From: Rhodocyclus tenuis
Lineage (GTDB): Bacteria; Pseudomonadota; Gammaproteobacteria; Burkholderiales; Rhodocyclaceae
Length of the DNA stretch: 64,000 nt
Reading direction: 5' to 3'
Assembly: GCF_014197755.1 (NCBI RefSeq)
Contig: NZ_JACIGE010000005.1
Coordinates: 215,409-279,408 of the forward strand
In this document: one piece after another, positions 19,645 to 30,499 of the stretch
How positions within the stretch are numbered: position 1 is the stretch's first letter
How the letters are laid out: the number at the start of each line of letters is the position of its first letter
The notes under the pieces: model-generated
Told to the model about the DNA's origin: nothing
Database searches by the model: none
What the model saw: the letters and a program-made list of their open reading frames with translations, nothing else
Translations under genes and position numbers: made by a program

Positions 19645-19662
19645 GTAAGTCTCCAGTTCTGC

Positions 19663-20052
19663 TTAGCGGGGCGTCTTGCGATTGATTTCTTCGCGCAGGG
19701 CACGGGCGGCTTCCTGCGATTCCTGCGCCGCCTTGCGTGAGCGTTCGGACTGCGCGTGCAGTTCGGCGACCTGTGCGTCGACTTCGGCCTGTTCGGCCAG
19801 CTGCTGGGCACGCTCGTATTCGTTGTTGAGTACCGCCTGCCGGGCGCTGGTCAGCTTGTCGACCGCAATGCGCAGTTCAGCGGCGGCGTTCTCGTTGGTG
19901 CTGTTGGTACTGGCGTGCTGCACGGCGGCTTCGGCGACCGCCATCTGCTGGGTGGGCGCCGGCGTGCTGGCGCATCCGGCCAGGACGACGAGCAGCGACG
20001 ACGCCAGCACCAGCCCGCGGGGCAGGTGCGGAATCATGGGCACAGTTTTCAT
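19663..20052 (-). CDS. DUF4398 lipoprotein
   Basis: A 129-residue secreted lipoprotein with lipobox VLAGC near residue 27, followed by a helical DUF4398 domain (AAVQHASTNSTNENAAAELR, KLTSARQAVLNNEYERAQQL) and a charged coiled-coil tail ending REEINRKTPR. I chose ATG 20052, preceded by GGAAG; the frame is open upstream but that part has no signal sequence. It is co-transcribed with the OmpA-like lipoprotein, which carries the same domain. Function unknown; probably envelope integrity or stress. Confidence 0.85.
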   Translation of the reverse strand: MKTVPMIPHLPRGLVLASSLLVVLAGCASTPAPTQQMAVAEAAVQHASTNSTNENAAAELRIAVDKLTSARQAVLNNEYERAQQLAEQAEVDAQVAELHAQSERSRKAAQESQEAARALREEINRKTPR

Positions 20053-20145
20053 TTGACTTCCTTTCGGGTTCAGGTTCGGAGCCCGCAGGTCCGGGCGCGG
20101 CATGACGATGCGTTCATGCCCGCCGCAGTGTCGGTGTTTGCCCGT

Positions 20146-20157
20146 ACAGACGTCTGT
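20146..20157. promoter_or_regulatory. 12-bp palindrome in the dps/lipoprotein divergent region
   Basis: ACAGACGTCTGT is a perfect palindrome about midway in the 282-bp region between the divergent DUF4398 lipoprotein and dps genes. It could be an operator for a stress regulator; the regulator is unknown. Confidence 0.3.
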
Positions 20158-20334
20158 CTGGCAGCGCACAGAAGGCCGGCAATTCCGGCCTCGCTGTTCC
20201 CGGCGAGGGGCGCTGCGTGCGCCAGAGCACAGACGCAGTCGCTGCGGCCGGCGCATCGTCCGCATCAGCAGTGCGCGACAGCTTGCGCAGCGACCGCTAC
20301 GCCGACTCACGTCACCCTCACCAGGATGGAGAGC

Positions 20335-20883
20335 ATGAAGAAATCAGCCGAAGACAAGACGCATGATCTGAAGCAGCTGCGCAAGTCGCCACTGGCGACG
20401 CCGAGCGACCTGAAAGTCAGGGCCACCCGCGATGTTGGCGCAGCACTGAACGCCATCCTCGCGGATGTATTTGCGCTCTATCTGAAAACCAAGAACTTCC
20501 ACTGGCACATGAGCGGGCCGCATTTTCGCGACTATCACCTGCTGTTCGACGAGCAGGCGCTGCAGCTCTTTGCGATGACCGATCCGCTTGCCGAGCGCGT
20601 GCGCAAGCTCGGCGGCACCACGCTGCGCTCGATCGGGCATATCGCGCGCAACCAGCGCGTGCTCGACAACGATGCCGATTACGTCGAACCGCAGGACATG
20701 CTGGCCGAACTGCGCGACGACAACGAGGTGCTGGCCGAGCGTTTGCGCGAGGTGCACGAGCTGTGTGCCGAATACCACGACATCGCCAGCGCCAGTCTGA
20801 TCGAAGGCTGGATCGACGAAAGCGAACGACGCACCTGGTTTCTGTTCGAGTCGGGTCGGAACGGTGTCTGCAGCGCACACTGA
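20335..20883 (+). CDS. dps: Dps-family ferritin-like DNA-protection protein
   Basis: A 182-residue Dps/miniferritin that oxidises and stores iron and protects DNA in stress. The ferroxidase motifs are KTKNFHWHMSGPHFRDYHLL, with two His and an Asp, and DEQALQLFAMTDPLAERVRK with the Glu/Asp pair. The lysine-rich N-terminal tail (MKKSAEDKTHDLKQLRK) fits DNA binding. I chose ATG 20335, preceded by GGAGA. It lies near a coiled-coil stress protein and divergent from a lipoprotein operon. Confidence 0.93.
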   Translation: MKKSAEDKTHDLKQLRKSPLATPSDLKVRATRDVGAALNAILADVFALYLKTKNFHWHMSGPHFRDYHLLFDEQALQLFAMTDPLAERVRKLGGTTLRSIGHIARNQRVLDNDADYVEPQDMLAELRDDNEVLAERLREVHELCAEYHDIASASLIEGWIDESERRTWFLFESGRNGVCSAH

Positions 20884-20935
20884 GCGCGAACCTGAAGCGG
20901 GTCTAGCCGCTTACTCAATGAAAGGAACAATGATC

Positions 20936-21223
20936 ATGACAAAATCCCGCGACGAATACACCAGGAAAATCAAGCTGCAGCTCGACGATCTGAACGTCAA
21001 GATCGACGAACTCGAAAGCAAGGTTGCCGGTGCCAAGGCCGAGGCGCGCGACAAGTACAAGGCCGAAGTGAGCAATCTGCGCCTGCAATACCGACAGGCC
21101 CTCGCCAAGCTCGACGAACTCAAGGCCAGTGGCGAGGAGTCGTGGGGCGGCATGGTCGCCGAAGTAGAAAAGGTGCGCGACGCCTTTGTTCATTCGTTCA
21201 ACTACTTCAGGTCCCAGCTCTGA
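20936..21223 (+). CDS. Small coiled-coil protein (Sll1863-like stress protein)
   Basis: A 95-residue highly charged protein, predicted coiled coil over residues 5-70 (KLQLDDLNVKIDELESKVAG). It ends in VRDAFVHSFNYFRSQL, resembling the Sll1863-type stress response family. No signal peptide or membrane helix. ATG 20936 has AAGGA about 9 bases upstream; the ATG two codons earlier is also possible. It follows dps by 52 bases and ends at a bidirectional terminator, so it is probably co-expressed in stress. Molecular function unknown. Confidence 0.8.
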   Translation: MTKSRDEYTRKIKLQLDDLNVKIDELESKVAGAKAEARDKYKAEVSNLRLQYRQALAKLDELKASGEESWGGMVAEVEKVRDAFVHSFNYFRSQL

Positions 21224-21245
21224 GCCTTTCCGGGCGTTCAGGCAG

Positions 21246-21272
21246 GAAAAAACCGCCCATCGGGCGGTTTTC
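21246..21272. terminator. Bidirectional terminator
   Basis: Hairpin AAAACCGCCC-AT-CGGGCGGTTTT between the convergent coiled-coil gene and CoA-transferase gene. A-rich and T-rich flanks on both sides make it usable from either direction. Confidence 0.85.
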
Positions 21273-21342
21273 GGGACTTGCTGAGGAGAGTGGCGGGCAA
21301 ACGTCTGGCGGTCTTGCCCGCCGCTTCTCGTTCGGCAGGCGC

Positions 21343-22857
21343 TCAGCGCATGCTGCCGGTCTTCTGGTAGCGGCTGTGCCAGGACAGTGCTTCGTCGAGG
21401 ATGTGCGGCGTCTGCCGGCCGTTGCCGCTGTGCAGCGCGCGTTCGTAGTACTCGCGCAGCGCCGGGCGGAAGTCCGGGTGCGCACAGTTCTCGATCACCA
21501 CCTTGGCGCGCTGCTTCGGCGACAGTCCGCGCAGGTCGGCGAGGCCCTGTTCGGTGACCAGTACCTGCACGTCGTGCTCGGTGTGATCGACGTGCGAAAC
21601 CATCGGCACGATGCACGAAATGGCGCCACCCTTGGCCTGCGACGGCGTCACGAACATCGAAAGGTAGGCGTTGCGCGCGAAGTCGCCCGAGCCGCCGATG
21701 CCGTTCATGATCGCGCTGCCCATGATGTGCGTCGAATTGACGTTGCCGTAGATGTCGGCTTCGATCATGCCGTTCATCGAGATGATGCCGAGGCGACGGA
21801 TCACTTCCGGGTGATTGCTGATTTCCTGCGGGCGCAGCAGGATCTTGTCGCGGTACTGGCGCATGTTGGCGTTGAGGTTGGCGAGCGCGTCCGGGCTGAG
21901 CGAGAAGGCGGTCGCCGAAGCGAAGTCGAGCTTGCCCGACTTGATCAGGTCGAGCATGCCGTCCTGCAACACCTCGGTGTAGGCGGTCAGGTGTTCGAAC
22001 TTGCTGTCGTTGAGGCCGGCCATCACCGCGTTGGCGATGTTGCCGACGCCCGACTGCAGCGGCAGCAGGTTGGCCGGCAGGCGGCCCTTCTTCACCTCGT
22101 GCTCGAGGAATTCGATGACGTGGCCGGCGATGCGGCGCGAGTCGTTGTCGGGCGGCGTGAATGGCGTGTTGCGGTCGGGCGAGTGCGTTTCGACGACGGC
22201 GATGACCTTGTCCGGATCGCAGCGGAAGTACTGCTCGCCGATGCGGTCGCCCGGACGGACGATCGGAATCGGCATGCGGTTCGGCGGCAGTTGCGTGCCG
22301 TAGTAGATGTCGTGCATGCCTTCGAGCTCCGGGTTCTGCCAGGAGTTGACCTCGAGGATGATCTTGTCGGCCTGGTCGAGCCAGGTCTTGTTGTTGCCGA
22401 TTGACGAACAGGGAATCAGGCTGCCGTCTTCGCGGATGCCGGCGACTTCAACGACGGCGATGTCGAGCTTGCCGAGGAAACCGAACCAGACGAACTGCGC
22501 GACGTGCGACAGATGGATATCGATGTACTCCATCTCGCCGGCGTTGATGCGCCGCCGGCAGGTCGGGTCGGACTGGTAGGGCAGGCGCATTTCGACGCCG
22601 TCGACGCTGGCCAGCGCGCCGTCGAGTTCCGGCGCCGTCGAGGCGCCGGTCCATACGCCGATCCTGAACTTCTCGCCCGCCTGATTGTGCTTGTTGATGT
22701 GGCGGGCCAGCGCTGCCGGCACCAGTTTCGGATAACCCGAACCGGTGAAGCCGCTCATGCCGACATTGACCCCCGACGGGATCAGCGCCGCCGCTTCGTC
22801 GGCCGACATGATCTTGTTGCGCAGCGTTGCATTCAGGACACGGGATGCTTGAGACAT
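21343..22857 (-). CDS. Acetyl-CoA hydrolase/transferase (succinyl-CoA:acetate CoA-transferase type)
   Basis: A 504-residue class I CoA-transferase of the Ach1/ScpC/AarC group, which moves CoA between succinyl-CoA and acetate (or propionate). The catalytic Glu is in AYTEVLQDGMLDLIKSGK, and the substrate-binding stretch GFTGSGYPKLVP is near residue 34. The C-terminal half contains NGIGGSGDFARNAYLSMF. I chose ATG 22857 (MSQASRVLNATLRNK); the frame is open further upstream but that region has no domain support. It is convergent with the dps cluster and stands alone. It probably serves acetate or propionate metabolism. Confidence 0.92.
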   Translation of the reverse strand: MSQASRVLNATLRNKIMSADEAAALIPSGVNVGMSGFTGSGYPKLVPAALARHINKHNQAGEKFRIGVWTGASTAPELDGALASVDGVEMRLPYQSDPTCRRRINAGEMEYIDIHLSHVAQFVWFGFLGKLDIAVVEVAGIREDGSLIPCSSIGNNKTWLDQADKIILEVNSWQNPELEGMHDIYYGTQLPPNRMPIPIVRPGDRIGEQYFRCDPDKVIAVVETHSPDRNTPFTPPDNDSRRIAGHVIEFLEHEVKKGRLPANLLPLQSGVGNIANAVMAGLNDSKFEHLTAYTEVLQDGMLDLIKSGKLDFASATAFSLSPDALANLNANMRQYRDKILLRPQEISNHPEVIRRLGIISMNGMIEADIYGNVNSTHIMGSAIMNGIGGSGDFARNAYLSMFVTPSQAKGGAISCIVPMVSHVDHTEHDVQVLVTEQGLADLRGLSPKQRAKVVIENCAHPDFRPALREYYERALHSGNGRQTPHILDEALSWHSRYQKTGSMR

Positions 22858-23088
22858 TGCTGGAATTCCTTGCGAGAGGGTGGCGGAATGACGGATTCGA
22901 AGAAACCGATTGCGTTTAGCGTAATTCTGTAAGGGTGGTGTAAGACTCGTCGGGCAGAGCGGAAAAAGTGGCGAAGTAAATCGTATCCAACCGTCCTTCG
23001 TCAAGCGCTCGATGCCCTTGCCGCTGCTGGTAATCCGTCACCTGTTGCGTTCTGCTATCCTGCGTCTCTGCTCTTCCCCGTTCAGGCG

Positions 23089-23328
23089 ATGTCCAAACTC
23101 CTTCTGCTGATCTTTCTCGCCTGCCTCGGCTGGTATTTCTGGCGTCGCCTGCGCTTGCCGCGGCCACCGGCGCCACCGGCTCCGGCGCAGCGTCAGGCCG
23201 AGCGCATGGTCGCCTGCGCCCGTTGCGGGGTGAATATTCCCGAAGGCGAAAGCCTGCGCCTCGGCTCCCGCCATTTCTGCTGCGCCGAGCATCAGCGCGC
23301 GGCCGAGGCCGAGCGCGAACAGGGATAG
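23089..23328 (+). CDS. PP0621-family small membrane-anchored protein
   Basis: A 79-residue protein with one N-terminal membrane helix (LLLLIFLACLGWYFWRRLRL), a proline-rich linker, and a C-terminal cysteine-rich zinc-ribbon-like segment: CARCGVNIPEGESL and HFCCAEHQRA. This is the PP0621 family, usually encoded immediately upstream of pilS, as here (6 bases). Function unknown; it may bind metal and take part in pilus signalling. Confidence 0.88.
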   Translation: MSKLLLLIFLACLGWYFWRRLRLPRPPAPPAPAQRQAERMVACARCGVNIPEGESLRLGSRHFCCAEHQRAAEAEREQG

Positions 23329-23334
23329 CGCGGT

Positions 23335-24911
23335 ATGCTGAGCGGCCTCGATTTTGCTGCTGGCGGCAGTTCCGAAACGCACTGGAAGACGCTCCGCTAT
23401 TTCTGCCTGTACCGGCTGATCGTCGCCGGTCTGCTGCTGGCATCGGCTGCGCTGCAGCCGGACCTGTTCTCGTTCATGCTGCCCGAGCGCGGCCATCTGG
23501 CGCTGTTGCTGACCGGCGCCTACCTGCTAACGGCGATCGTCTCGCTGGCGACGGCGGAACGCTATCGCGAGCAGTTCAACCTGCAACTGAGCGTGCAGGT
23601 GCTCGCCGACATCTTCGTGCTGACCCTGCTCATGCATCTCGGTGGCGGTCTGCGCAGCGGACTCTCCGCGCTGCTGCTGGTCAGCCTCGCCGCCGCCGGG
23701 CTGGTCGGACAGGGCCGGCTGGTGCTGTTCTACGCGGCGACGGCGACCATGGCCGCGTTCTTCGCGCAATTCCTGCGCGGTCTTGGCAGCGAGTTCACCG
23801 CCTCGGCCTTCTTTGAAGCCGGCCTGTTCAGCGCCGGCTTTTTCGGTGTCTCGCTGTCGGCGCTGCTGCTGGCACGACGTGTCAGCGCCAACGAGGAGCT
23901 GGCGCATCAGCGCGGCGTCGATCTCGAGAACCAGATGCTGATCAGCCAGCGCGTGATCGAGGAAATGCAGGATGGCGTCCTCGTCGTCAGCCAGAACGGC
24001 TGGGTCAAGCAGCACAACCCGGGCGCCGAGCGCCTGCTCGGTCTTTCGGCCGCGCCGGAGAGCCTGCTGTCGGATTACTCGCCCGAGCTGGCCGACGGTT
24101 TTGCGCGCTGGCGGCTCGACGCCAGTGCCGACGCACTGACTGTGCGCCTGAGCGCCAGCGGCAAGGAGTTGCGCGCGCGTTTCGCCGCCACCGGCAGTTC
24201 GGACGCCGACGTCGCCGTCTTCCTCGAAGACATGGGCAAACTGCAGGCGCAGGCGCAGCAACTCAAACTCGCGGCGCTCGGGCGGTTGACGGCGAACATC
24301 GCGCACGAGATCCGCAACCCGTTGTCGGCGATCAGCTACGCCGGCGAACTGCTCGTCGAAGAACGGCGCGGCGCGATGCAGGATCGGCTCTTGCGCATCC
24401 TGCGCGACAACACCTTGCGCCTCGACCGCATCGTCAAGGAAGTGCTCGAACTCGGCCGGCGCGACCGTGCGCAGCGCGAGTCGATCCGCCTGGCTGACGA
24501 GCTGCCGCGTTTTGCCGAGGAGTTCATCGCCAGCGAGAAGATCGACGCTGCGATTCTGCAGGTCGAGGTCGATGCCGACGCGCTGATCAGTTTCGACCGT
24601 TCGCATCTGCATCAGGTACTCTGGAACCTGATCGCCAATGCCCTGCGTCACTCGCAGCGCCTGCCCGGCAGCCTGCGCCTGCAGGGCCGCCTTGCTGAAG
24701 GTTGCGGCGAAATACTGGTCAGCGACGACGGCGAAGGCGTGCCGGCCGAGCTGCGCGAACAGATCTTCGAACCTTTCTTCACCACCCATCACCACGGCAC
24801 CGGACTCGGCCTCTATATCGCGCGCGAACTGGCCGAAGCCAACGGCGCGCGGCTGGTGCTGCTTGCCGCTGAGCCGGGTGCCCATTTCAGACTGAGCGGA
24901 GGGCCGGAAAC

Positions 24912-24915
<4 letters not shown>
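23335..24915 (+). CDS. pilS: Sensor histidine kinase PilS
   Basis: A 526-residue membrane kinase. Six hydrophobic helices occupy residues 18-190, then a PAS-like region (EEMQDGVLVVSQNGWVKQHN), and a HisKA domain with the phosphoacceptor His in NIAHEIRNPLSAISY (near residue 323). The HATPase domain has N (WNLIANAL), G1 (DDGEGVP) and G2 (HGTGLGLYI). PilS senses pilin in the membrane and controls pilA through PilR. It overlaps pilR by ATGA and is preceded by the PP0621 gene. Confidence 0.95.
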
Positions 24916-26279
<1,364 letters not shown>

Positions 26280-26282
26280 GGC

Positions 26283-26927
26283 GTGGCGGGAAAGGTCGCC
26301 AATGGCATGGCAGCGGACGCTGCCGTGGAAGGGCCGGTAGCCGCGAGCAGTGAGGCTGTGTCGGCCGACGTAACGTTCAGCATCGACGCGGAAGGCTGGA
26401 TCGCCGGCCTGCGGCGCGTCGAATCACCGAACGCCGACGCGCGGCCGGAGGGCGAGCCGCCGTGTCTGGCGGTGATCCACGCGATCAGCCTGCCGCCCGA
26501 CGAGTTCGGCGGCGACGACATCCTGCGCCTGTTCACCAACACGCTCGATCCTGACGCGCATCCCTATTTTGCCGGCATCGCCGCGCTGCGCGTCTCGGCG
26601 CACTTCCTGATCCGCCGCGACGGCGAGGCGATCCAGTTCGTCGCCGCCGGCCGCCGCGCCTGGCACGCCGGTGTGTCGCGCTGGTGCGGGCGCGAGCGCT
26701 GCAACGATTTCTCGGTCGGCATCGAGCTCGAAGGCGGCGACGCGCATCCCTTCACTGCGGCGCAATACGCGACGCTGCGGCGAGTGCTCGCCGCGCTCTG
26801 CGCGCGTTACCCGATCACGGCAGTGGCCGGCCACGCCGACATTGCGCCGGGGCGCAAGACCGATCCGGGGCCGCATTTCGACTGGAGTCAGCTGGCTGTC
26901 GCCGGCCAGCCGCCGCGCCGTTTCTGA
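26283..26927 (+). CDS. ampD: 1,6-anhydro-MurNAc-L-alanine amidase AmpD
   Basis: A 214-residue cytoplasmic zinc amidase that recycles cell-wall muropeptides. Zinc ligands are the His in LAVIHAISLP, and the His and Asp in AGHADIAPGRKTDPG. The stretch HFLIRRDGEAIQFV and GIELEG are typical. A GTG at 26283 begins the frame, 3 bases after the pilR stop; an ATG nine codons later is equally possible. The order pilS-pilR-ampD is common in betaproteobacteria. Confidence 0.92.
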   Translation: MAGKVANGMAADAAVEGPVAASSEAVSADVTFSIDAEGWIAGLRRVESPNADARPEGEPPCLAVIHAISLPPDEFGGDDILRLFTNTLDPDAHPYFAGIAALRVSAHFLIRRDGEAIQFVAAGRRAWHAGVSRWCGRERCNDFSVGIELEGGDAHPFTAAQYATLRRVLAALCARYPITAVAGHADIAPGRKTDPGPHFDWSQLAVAGQPPRRF

Positions 26928-26990
26928 GGTGGCTGCGGCGTTGTTGCCGGCGCGCCGCTGCGCTGACCGCCGGGGACGCGCCGCGTCCGC

Positions 26991-28157
26991 TCAGCGGCGG
27001 CCGACGAAGGCGCGGATGCGCTCGACCGCTTCGCCAAGGCGTTCGACCGAGGTGGTCAGCGCGATGCGTACGTGCTGCTGCGGCCGGTGGCTGCCGAAGT
27101 CGAGCCCCGGCGTCAGCGCGACGCCGGCCTCTTCCAGTAGTTCGTGCGCGAAACGCTCGCTGTCGGCGGTCAGCGCGCTGCAGTCGGCGTAAAGGTAGAA
27201 GGCGCCGTCGGGACGGGCGGTGATGCGGAAACCGAGGCTTTCCAGTGCCGGCGCCATGAAGTCGCGGCGGCGGCGGAATTCGGCGCGGCGTTCTTCGAGC
27301 AGTGCAATGGTATCCGGTGCGAAGGCCGCCAGCGCGGCGTGTTGCGCCGGCGTCGACGGCGCGATGAACAGGTTTTGCGCCAGCTTCTCGATGGCGCGCA
27401 CGAAAGCCTCGGGAACGACCAGCCAGCCGAGGCGCCAGCCGGTCATGCCGAAATACTTGGAGAAGCTGTTGACGACAAAAAGGTCGTCGCCGAGCGCCAG
27501 CGCCGTCTGCGCGTCGCTGTCGAAAGTCAGGCCAAGGTAGATCTCGTCGACGATCAGCGCGCCCTGCCGCGCACGGATGAAGTCGGCGATGGCGGCGAGC
27601 CGTTCGGGCTCGATCAGTGTGCCGGTCGGGTTGGCCGGTGTGGCGAGCAGCGCGCCGACACTGCGCTCGTTCCAGTGCGCGGCGAGATCATCGAGCGTCG
27701 GCTGGAAGCTGTTTTCGGCGCCGACCGGAATGCCCACCGGCACGCCCTCGAAGCTGCGCACGAAATGGCGGTTGCACGGATAGCCGGGGTCGGTGAGCAG
27801 CCACTCGCCGCCGGGGCTGGCCAGACAGGCGAGCGCCAGCAGCAGCGCGCCCGAGGCGCCGGCGGTGACGACGATGCGCGAAGCGCCTACCTCGACACCG
27901 TGGCGCGTGCGGTAGAAGTCGGCGATCGCCTGGCGCAGCGCCGGCAGGCCGAGCGCCGGCGTGTAGAAGACGCGGCCGTCGGCGATGCTCGCCTGCGCGG
28001 CGGCGACGATCGGCGCCGGCGTCGGGAAATCCGGTTCGCCGACTTCGAGGTGCACGATGTCGCGGCCGGACGCTTCCAGAGCCTGTGCGCGCGCCAGCAG
28101 TTCCATGACGTGGAAAGGCGCGATGTCGGCAACGCGCGGAGCGGGAAAACGGGGCAT
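26991..28157 (-). CDS. PLP-dependent aminotransferase (class I/II)
   Basis: A 388-residue fold-type I aminotransferase. The PLP lysine is in VNSFSKYFGMTGWRLGWLV, the conserved Asn in TPANPTGTL and the N-terminal HLEVGEPDFPTP identify the class I/II family (alanine, valine-pyruvate or related amino acids). I chose ATG 28157 (MPRFPAPRVADIAPFHVME). It lies downstream of pckG on the same strand behind a strong hairpin, so is probably transcribed separately. The amino-acid specificity cannot be assigned. Confidence 0.9.
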   Translation of the reverse strand: MPRFPAPRVADIAPFHVMELLARAQALEASGRDIVHLEVGEPDFPTPAPIVAAAQASIADGRVFYTPALGLPALRQAIADFYRTRHGVEVGASRIVVTAGASGALLLALACLASPGGEWLLTDPGYPCNRHFVRSFEGVPVGIPVGAENSFQPTLDDLAAHWNERSVGALLATPANPTGTLIEPERLAAIADFIRARQGALIVDEIYLGLTFDSDAQTALALGDDLFVVNSFSKYFGMTGWRLGWLVVPEAFVRAIEKLAQNLFIAPSTPAQHAALAAFAPDTIALLEERRAEFRRRRDFMAPALESLGFRITARPDGAFYLYADCSALTADSERFAHELLEEAGVALTPGLDFGSHRPQQHVRIALTTSVERLGEAVERIRAFVGRR

Positions 28158-28207
28158 GCTTGTCCTTGCCAGAAAGAGTTCAGAGGCTGGCCGCGAGGCC
28201 CAAAGCA

Positions 28208-28244
28208 ATCGCGCCACGGCGTCACAATGACGGCGTGGCGCGAT
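28208..28244 (-). terminator. Long hairpin after pckG
   Basis: A 17-bp stem with one mismatch (ATCGCGCCACGGCGTCA / TGACGGCGTGGCGCGAT) around a 3-base loop, 33 bases past the pckG stop. A moderately T-rich stretch (TTGCTTTGG) follows on the minus strand. Confidence 0.65.
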
Positions 28245-28277
28245 CCGGCTTTTCAGTCGGGCGTTGTTACGCCGGAC

Positions 28278-30125
28278 TTAAGCCTTGGGAAATGCCAGCG
28301 CGAAGTACTCGCGGATCAGACGCAGCTGTTGCGGCGTCTTTTCACCGAGCTTGGCGAACCATTCGGCGTGGCCGGCAAGTTCGGTCGTCCATTCGGCCGG
28401 GTCGATCTTCGTCAGCGCGGCGAACTGTTCTTCGCTGATGTCGAGACCGGTCCAGTCGATGTCGGCGTAGTGCGGCAGCAGGCCGAGCGGTCCCTGGTGG
28501 GCGCCAGCACGGCCGCGCACGCGGTCGACGATCCACTTGAGGACGCGCATGTTGTCGCCGAAGCCCGGCCACAGGAACTCGCCCTTGTCGTTGGTACGGA
28601 ACCAGTTAACGCCGAAGATGCCGGGTGCTTCGTCGACCTCGCGGCCCATCTTGATCCAGTGCGCGAAGTAGTCGCCCATGCTGTAGCCACAGAAGGGCAG
28701 CATGGCGAAGGGGTCGCGACGGACGACGCCCTGCGCGCCGAAAGCGGCGGCGGTCGTTTCCGAACCGAGCGTGGCGGCCATATAGACGCCGAAGTCCCAG
28801 TTGAACGATTGCTGCACCAGCGGCGCCGTGGTCGCGCGCCGGCCGCCGAACATGAACGCCGAAATCGGCACGCCTTGCGGGCTTTCCCAGGCGGGGTCGA
28901 TCGACGGGCACTGCGCCGCCGGCGCCGTGAAGCGCGAGTTGGCGTGCGCTGCCTTGCGCCCGGTTTCCTTGCCGATCGCCGGCGTCCAGTCCTTGCCCTG
29001 CCAGTCGATCAGGTGCGCCGGCGCTTCCTTGGTCATGCCTTCCCACCACACGTCGCCATCGTCGGTCAGCGCAACGTTGGTGAAGATGATGTCCTTCTTC
29101 AGCGTCGCCATGGCGTTGAAGTTGGTCTTCTCGGAGGTGCCCGGGGCGACGCCGAAGAAGCCGGCTTCCGGGTTGATCGCGTGAAAGCGGGTGACGCCGT
29201 CGGCGCCGGTTTGCGGTTTGATCCAGGCGATGTCGTCGCCGATCGTCGTGATCTTCCAGCCTTCAAAAGTCTTCGGCGGGATCAGCATGGCGAAGTTCGT
29301 CTTGCCGCAGGCCGACGGGAAGGCGGCGCCGACGTAGGTCTTCTCGCCGGTGGGCGATTCGACGCCGAGGATCAGCATGTGTTCGGCCAGCCAGCCTTCG
29401 TCGCGCGCCATCGTCGAGGCGATGCGCAGCGCGAAGCACTTCTTGCCGAGCAGCGCGTTGCCGCCGTAACCTGAGCCGTAGGACCAGATTTCGCGCGTCT
29501 TCGGGAAGTGCACGATGTACTTGGTTTCCGGGTTGCACGGCCAGCGCGAGTCCTTCTGGCCTTCGGCCAGCGGCGCGCCGACCGAGTGCACGCAGGGAAC
29601 GAACTCGCCGTCGGCACCGAGCACGTCGAACACTGCGCGGCCCATGCGGGTCATCGTGCGCATGTTGGTGACGACGTAGGGGCTGTCGGTGATTTCAACA
29701 CCGATGTGCGCGATCGGCGAACCGAGCGGACCCATCGAGAAGGGGATCACGTACAGCGTGCGGCCCTGCATCGAGCCGCTGAACAGGCCGTTCAGCGTCG
29801 CGCGCATCTTTGCCGGTTCTTCCCAGTTGTTGGTCGGGCCGGCGTCTTCCTTCTTGTCGGAGCAGATGAAGGTGCGGTCTTCAACGCGGGCGACATCGGA
29901 TGGGTCGGACCAGGCGAGGAAGGAGTTCGGGCGCTTTTCCGGGTTGAGGCGGATGAACATGCCGGCCTCGACCATTTCGTTGCACAGGCGGTCGTATTCT
30001 TCCTGCGATCCGTCGGCCCAGACGACGCGGGCGGGCTGGGTCAGGGCGGCAATTTCAGCGACCCAGGCGATCAGGCCGGCGTGTTTGACGTAGTCCGGGG
30101 TATTAAGCGGAACGGCTGTACTCAT
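28278..30125 (-). CDS. pckG: Phosphoenolpyruvate carboxykinase (GTP)
   Basis: A 615-residue GTP-dependent PEPCK that converts oxaloacetate to phosphoenolpyruvate for gluconeogenesis. The hallmark P-loop [17 protein letters not shown], containing the reactive Cys, lies near residue 270; the Mn/GTP-binding GDDIAWIKP and the [19 protein letters not shown] block ([14 protein letters not shown]) follow. Length equals the family norm. It fits growth on lactate and acetate, for which this window also carries genes. It is preceded by a 374-bp gene-free stretch. Confidence 0.96.
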   Translation of the reverse strand: MSTAVPLNTPDYVKHAGLIAWVAEIAALTQPARVVWADGSQEEYDRLCNEMVEAGMFIRLNPEKRPNSFLAWSDPSDVARVEDRTFICSDKKEDAGPTNNWEEPAKMRATLNGLFSGSMQGRTLYVIPFSMGPLGSPIAHIGVEITDSPYVVTNMRTMTRMGRAVFDVLGADGEFVPCVHSVGAPLAEGQKDSRWPCNPETKYIVHFPKTREIWSYGSGYGGNALLGKKCFALRIASTMARDEGWLAEHMLILGVESPTGEKTYVGAAFPSACGKTNFAMLIPPKTFEGWKITTIGDDIAWIKPQTGADGVTRFHAINPEAGFFGVAPGTSEKTNFNAMATLKKDIIFTNVALTDDGDVWWEGMTKEAPAHLIDWQGKDWTPAIGKETGRKAAHANSRFTAPAAQCPSIDPAWESPQGVPISAFMFGGRRATTAPLVQQSFNWDFGVYMAATLGSETTAAAFGAQGVVRRDPFAMLPFCGYSMGDYFAHWIKMGREVDEAPGIFGVNWFRTNDKGEFLWPGFGDNMRVLKWIVDRVRGRAGAHQGPLGLLPHYADIDWTGLDISEEQFAALTKIDPAEWTTELAGHAEWFAKLGEKTPQQLRLIREYFALAFPKA

Positions 30126-30499
30126 GGCAATACACTCTCAATGACAGAACGGAAAGCGGGAATCGTCGCGGGCGGCGCACAGCAAGGCGCGGCCGGGGGG
30201 CGTCGGAGAGTTCCGGCGGGCTCCGGTCGGAGAAAGGCGTCGGTCGCGGCGGGCGTTGGAATCGGCCCGGCGGAAGCGGAAGGGATTTGCACGGCGTTGA
30301 CGGCAAGCGTGTTCTGCGCGTGAGGTACCGGGTCGGCAAACTGAAAGAGGCAGAATTATCCCATAAAAAAGGGGCCCCGCAGCGGCCGCCGAGCGGCTGC
30401 CGGATGCTGCATTGCAGCAGCGGCAAGGCCTCGATGGCCTGGGCGACGGGGCCGGATGCGCGGCGCCGGGGCATTCCGCCTGCGGCTGCCGGGTCATGC
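30126..30499. other. Gene-free stretch upstream of pckG
   Basis: No gene seen. It contains the terminator of the upstream two-component operon and presumably the pckG promoter; no consensus -35/-10 pair could be picked out. Confidence 0.45.
30364..30412 (-). terminator. Terminator of the two-component operon
   Basis: On the minus strand a GC-rich stem (GCAGCCGC / GCGGCCGCTGC) is followed by GGGGCCCC and a run of six T. It lies about 90 bases after the response-regulator stop. Confidence 0.7.

Noticed and set aside
27144..29474. Plus-strand open frame of 776 codons opposite the aminotransferase and pckG
   Set aside because: Antisense to two conserved enzymes; repetitive Arg/Ala/Gly/Val composition typical of spurious GC-rich frames.
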